Below are positions 8,570 to 10,451 of a stretch of DNA of 10,451 nucleotides, piece after piece. The notes beneath the pieces are model-generated. The model was not told where the DNA came from. It did no database searches and worked only from the letters and a program-made list of their open reading frames with translations. The stretch spans positions 1 through 10,451 of the forward strand of contig JAPEVF010001372.1 of assembly GCA_029747585.1 (NCBI GenBank). Reading direction: 5' to 3'. Every line of letters starts with the position of its first letter. Position 1 is the first letter of the stretch. A program made the position numbers and the translations under genes. The stretch is from Pleurotus djamor. Lineage: Eukaryota; Basidiomycota; Agaricomycetes; Agaricales; Pleurotaceae.

Positions 8570-10042
8570 ATGTCCGGCGCTCCGCTGCTCCCTCCTGAAA
8601 TCGTGCACCACCTCATCAAAGACGTTGGGAGAGATGATGTGTACGCGCTCGCCATGACCTGTCGACATCTGCACGTAATTTGCATCCCAATCTACTTCGA
8701 GCAATGCGGCCTCGATATCTCTCAAGATTCTCTCAGTTTTTCGGAATCCTCTCATTTTAGTGCACCTCTTGATGCAATGATCGCTTCAACATTCATGAAC
8801 GCGATGGCTTTCGAAGAAATCAACTTTATCATGCCGTGGTGTGCCCCCATCACGACTATATCGGTAACTCACGCCACGAGAATAGAGAAGCTACTACAAA
8901 AGCTCTCATCCGTGAAACGTTTAACTATCCACCTTCGGCTTGGGCGACATTGCATTTTCAGCTTCTTCACTGCCGCCAAGTGGATGTCTGCTTTTTGCAA
9001 CATGCTCGCTGTGGCATCTAGCAAATCCCTTCATCTAAGGCTCCGTTCGACCGGCAATTTTGAACAGGAGCTCGTCCAGTCGGGATTATCATCCTACACC
9101 GGCACCGACCAGGACCTCTCAGAATTACCATCCTATGTCAATCTCGGGCTTCCTGCTTCCCCCATTCAGGTTGATACTCTCGCCTTCTCGGCCCCTGCCC
9201 TTCTGGCACGATTTCTAGCTAAATCTACGCTCTCAGCGAATTCGATCACTCGCTTGATCATTTGTCCAGATGGTAACCGTAGCCTGTCGATGAACGCTAG
9301 ATTCCTTGAATCATTCCATCTCCCGAATCTCCGATATTGTCAGATGGACCACGTTCGTATCGTTCCTACGGCATCGTTTCATAAATTCCTGTCGCGTCAC
9401 ACGAAGCTGCAATCCCTCCTTCTCGAGCGAATGTATCTCCCTGTCTTGGAACAAGATTGGCCCACCAAGGAACCCAAAATTTCGGCTGCGATTCTTCCCG
9501 CACTGACCACTCTCGCTGCTGACACAGCAACGGCCCTGTGGTTTCTCCATGATCGCCAGGCGCTGCCCCATCTTCAGCGATTGGAGATAACCGCCGGGTC
9601 AATGCAATCACGTTCCGTGGGCACGCAGGATCAGCTCAAGCCACTGTGGAATTGTTTCGCATTCCGAACTCCAAGTGATCTCAATAGTCTGGCCCTCCGC
9701 GATGCTTTCATCGTCTCTCGATTTCTGGGAGTTCGGGGCCTAAGTGGGCTTCCAGAGCATCCGCTCAGAGCCATCACGGAACTCACTCTAGACAGTGGTG
9801 GGGTCGAGTGGATGAGAAATGCGCAGGACGCAGACGCGCACGGACTTCAAGCTCAAATATTGGGCACTCTGCCGGCTTGGGTTTCCAGGTTGTTCCCTGT
9901 TTTGGAATCGCTCGATCTTTCCAAGCTTGACTTGACCGTCTCGGCCACGGTCGAGGGGGATTTTCTCGCCGAGATGGACAGTTTACGCCCCAACGTGACC
10001 ATACGCCATAACATTCAAAGGGCCGGCCAAGCCACTGGATGA
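8570..10042 (+). CDS. F-box protein with LRR-like C-terminal region, intronless
   Basis: A single uninterrupted frame of 490 residues. The N-terminus carries an F-box-like motif (residues about 7-43): LPPEIVHHLI, DDVYALAMTCRHLH and then IPIYF, matching the LP.EI...I......D...L..TCR.L pattern. The rest contains irregular leucine-rich segments: KRLTIHLRL, LQSLLLERMYLPVL, LQRLEITAG, ITELTLDSGGVEW and LESLDLSKLDLTV. This layout is typical of the large, fast-evolving F-box families of Agaricomycetes. By family, it would bind Skp1 through the F-box and present a substrate to an SCF ubiquitin ligase; the target cannot be read from sequence. The absence of introns contrasts with its neighbours. The ATG at 8570 follows a CT-rich leader and is immediately followed by the F-box, so the start is well placed. 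Confidence 0.8.
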   Translation: MSGAPLLPPEIVHHLIKDVGRDDVYALAMTCRHLHVICIPIYFEQCGLDISQDSLSFSESSHFSAPLDAMIASTFMNAMAFEEINFIMPWCAPITTISVTHATRIEKLLQKLSSVKRLTIHLRLGRHCIFSFFTAAKWMSAFCNMLAVASSKSLHLRLRSTGNFEQELVQSGLSSYTGTDQDLSELPSYVNLGLPASPIQVDTLAFSAPALLARFLAKSTLSANSITRLIICPDGNRSLSMNARFLESFHLPNLRYCQMDHVRIVPTASFHKFLSRHTKLQSLLLERMYLPVLEQDWPTKEPKISAAILPALTTLAADTATALWFLHDRQALPHLQRLEITAGSMQSRSVGTQDQLKPLWNCFAFRTPSDLNSLALRDAFIVSRFLGVRGLSGLPEHPLRAITELTLDSGGVEWMRNAQDADAHGLQAQILGTLPAWVSRLFPVLESLDLSKLDLTVSATVEGDFLAEMDSLRPNVTIRHNIQRAGQATG

Positions 10043-10237
10043 TCGCTTCCCGACTTCCTTTGTACTACGGTTGTTTAATCATTCCTTGATGTTCGCAAGA
10101 ATTCTCAACGCACAAAGCAACACAGTCAGCGGCCCTCAGTGGCTCTTTCCGATCGAAAATTTCTCGGTATAAGAAGTCCTCGCACATGTAACCTAATTCC
10201 GCCTTCATTCACCTTCCCCTCAATCTAGCCTCCCATC
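10043..10237 (+). promoter_or_regulatory. Intergenic region with promoter of the right-edge gene
   Basis: A TATAAG element lies at 10168-10173, 65 bases before the next start codon. A C/T-rich segment (about 10200-10235) directly precedes the ATG. The left part probably contains the 3' UTR of the F-box gene (ggttgtttaatcattcc). Confidence 0.5.
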
Positions 10238-10451
10238 ATGACTATCCTTGATTTCGATCGCCAGTACCCACCTAACTTCAAGAATACTCGAGCCATTCCC
10301 GATTTCATCGCCTTCGATGATCTCAAAAGCGAGCGTTTCCGCGTATGTGCAAGTGCATCACACAATCCTATCTGGTGACTTGTTCCAACAATCCTGCTTG
10401 TCTTAGGTCAACGATTTTGTAATTGCGCAATCATACAACGCTTGGAATAGA
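10238..10451 (+). CDS. 5' end of an unrecognised protein gene, cut by the window edge
   Basis: The ATG at 10238 (ATCATGAC) lies after a TATA-like element and CT-rich leader. Exon 1 (10238-10342, 35 codons) starts MTILDFDRQYPPNFKNTRAI and ends ...LKSERFR. A 64-nt intron at 10343-10406 has donor gtatgt and acceptor cttag. Exon 2 continues in frame as VNDFVIAQSYNAWNR to the right edge. I do not recognise the family from these 50 residues. The splice signals, in-frame join and promoter make a real gene likely. No signal peptide or membrane segment is visible. Confidence 0.65.

Noticed and set aside
8231..8755. Minus-strand 174-codon open frame spanning the cyclin-like 3' end and the F-box 5' end
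   Set aside because: It is antisense to two well-supported genes and to the CT-rich promoter between them, which explains its Arg/Glu/Gly-rich composition. No domain is visible.

Overview
The window looks like compact nuclear DNA of a filamentous fungus, most likely a basidiomycete (Agaricomycete-like). Introns are short (53-69 nt) with GTNNGT-type donors, genes lie close together, promoters carry pyrimidine-rich tracts just before the ATG, and the gene set is eukaryotic: RanGAP, an NYN ribonuclease-fold protein, a cyclin-box protein and F-box proteins. The assignment to basidiomycetes rests on overall style, not on a marker gene. I saw no rRNA, tRNA, CRISPR array or intact transposon.

Layout. 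(1) 49-911, minus strand: 5' part of a RanGAP1/Rna1 homologue, starting at 911 with one intron. Recognisable homology stops at about 178, close to ambiguous bases at 141-144, so the 3' half is missing, divergent or misassembled. (2) 912-1147: a 236-bp divergent promoter with a CACGTGGG site and a short upstream ORF whose stop overlaps the next start codon (ATGA). (3) 1148-6441, plus strand: a five-exon gene I assembled for a 1683-residue protein. Its first ~1350 residues are low-complexity and charged, and it ends in an NYN domain whose FIDHSN motif is split by the last intron. (4) 6442-7480: no clean gene, but a short convincing F-box peptide at 7092-7210 and possible upstream exons, probably a decayed or unresolved F-box gene. 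(5) 7579-8350, plus: two-exon, 236-residue divergent cyclin-box protein with a clear TATA box and a 12-bp palindromic E-box upstream. (6) 8570-10042, plus: intronless 490-residue F-box protein with LRR-like segments. (7) 10238 to the right edge, plus: first exon and start of the second exon of an unrecognised gene.

The genes do not form a pathway or operon. The only structural coupling is the head-to-head RanGAP/NYN pair sharing one short promoter. The least explained parts are the RanGAP 3' break, the unusual NYN protein and the F-box remnant at 6.6-7.2 kb.
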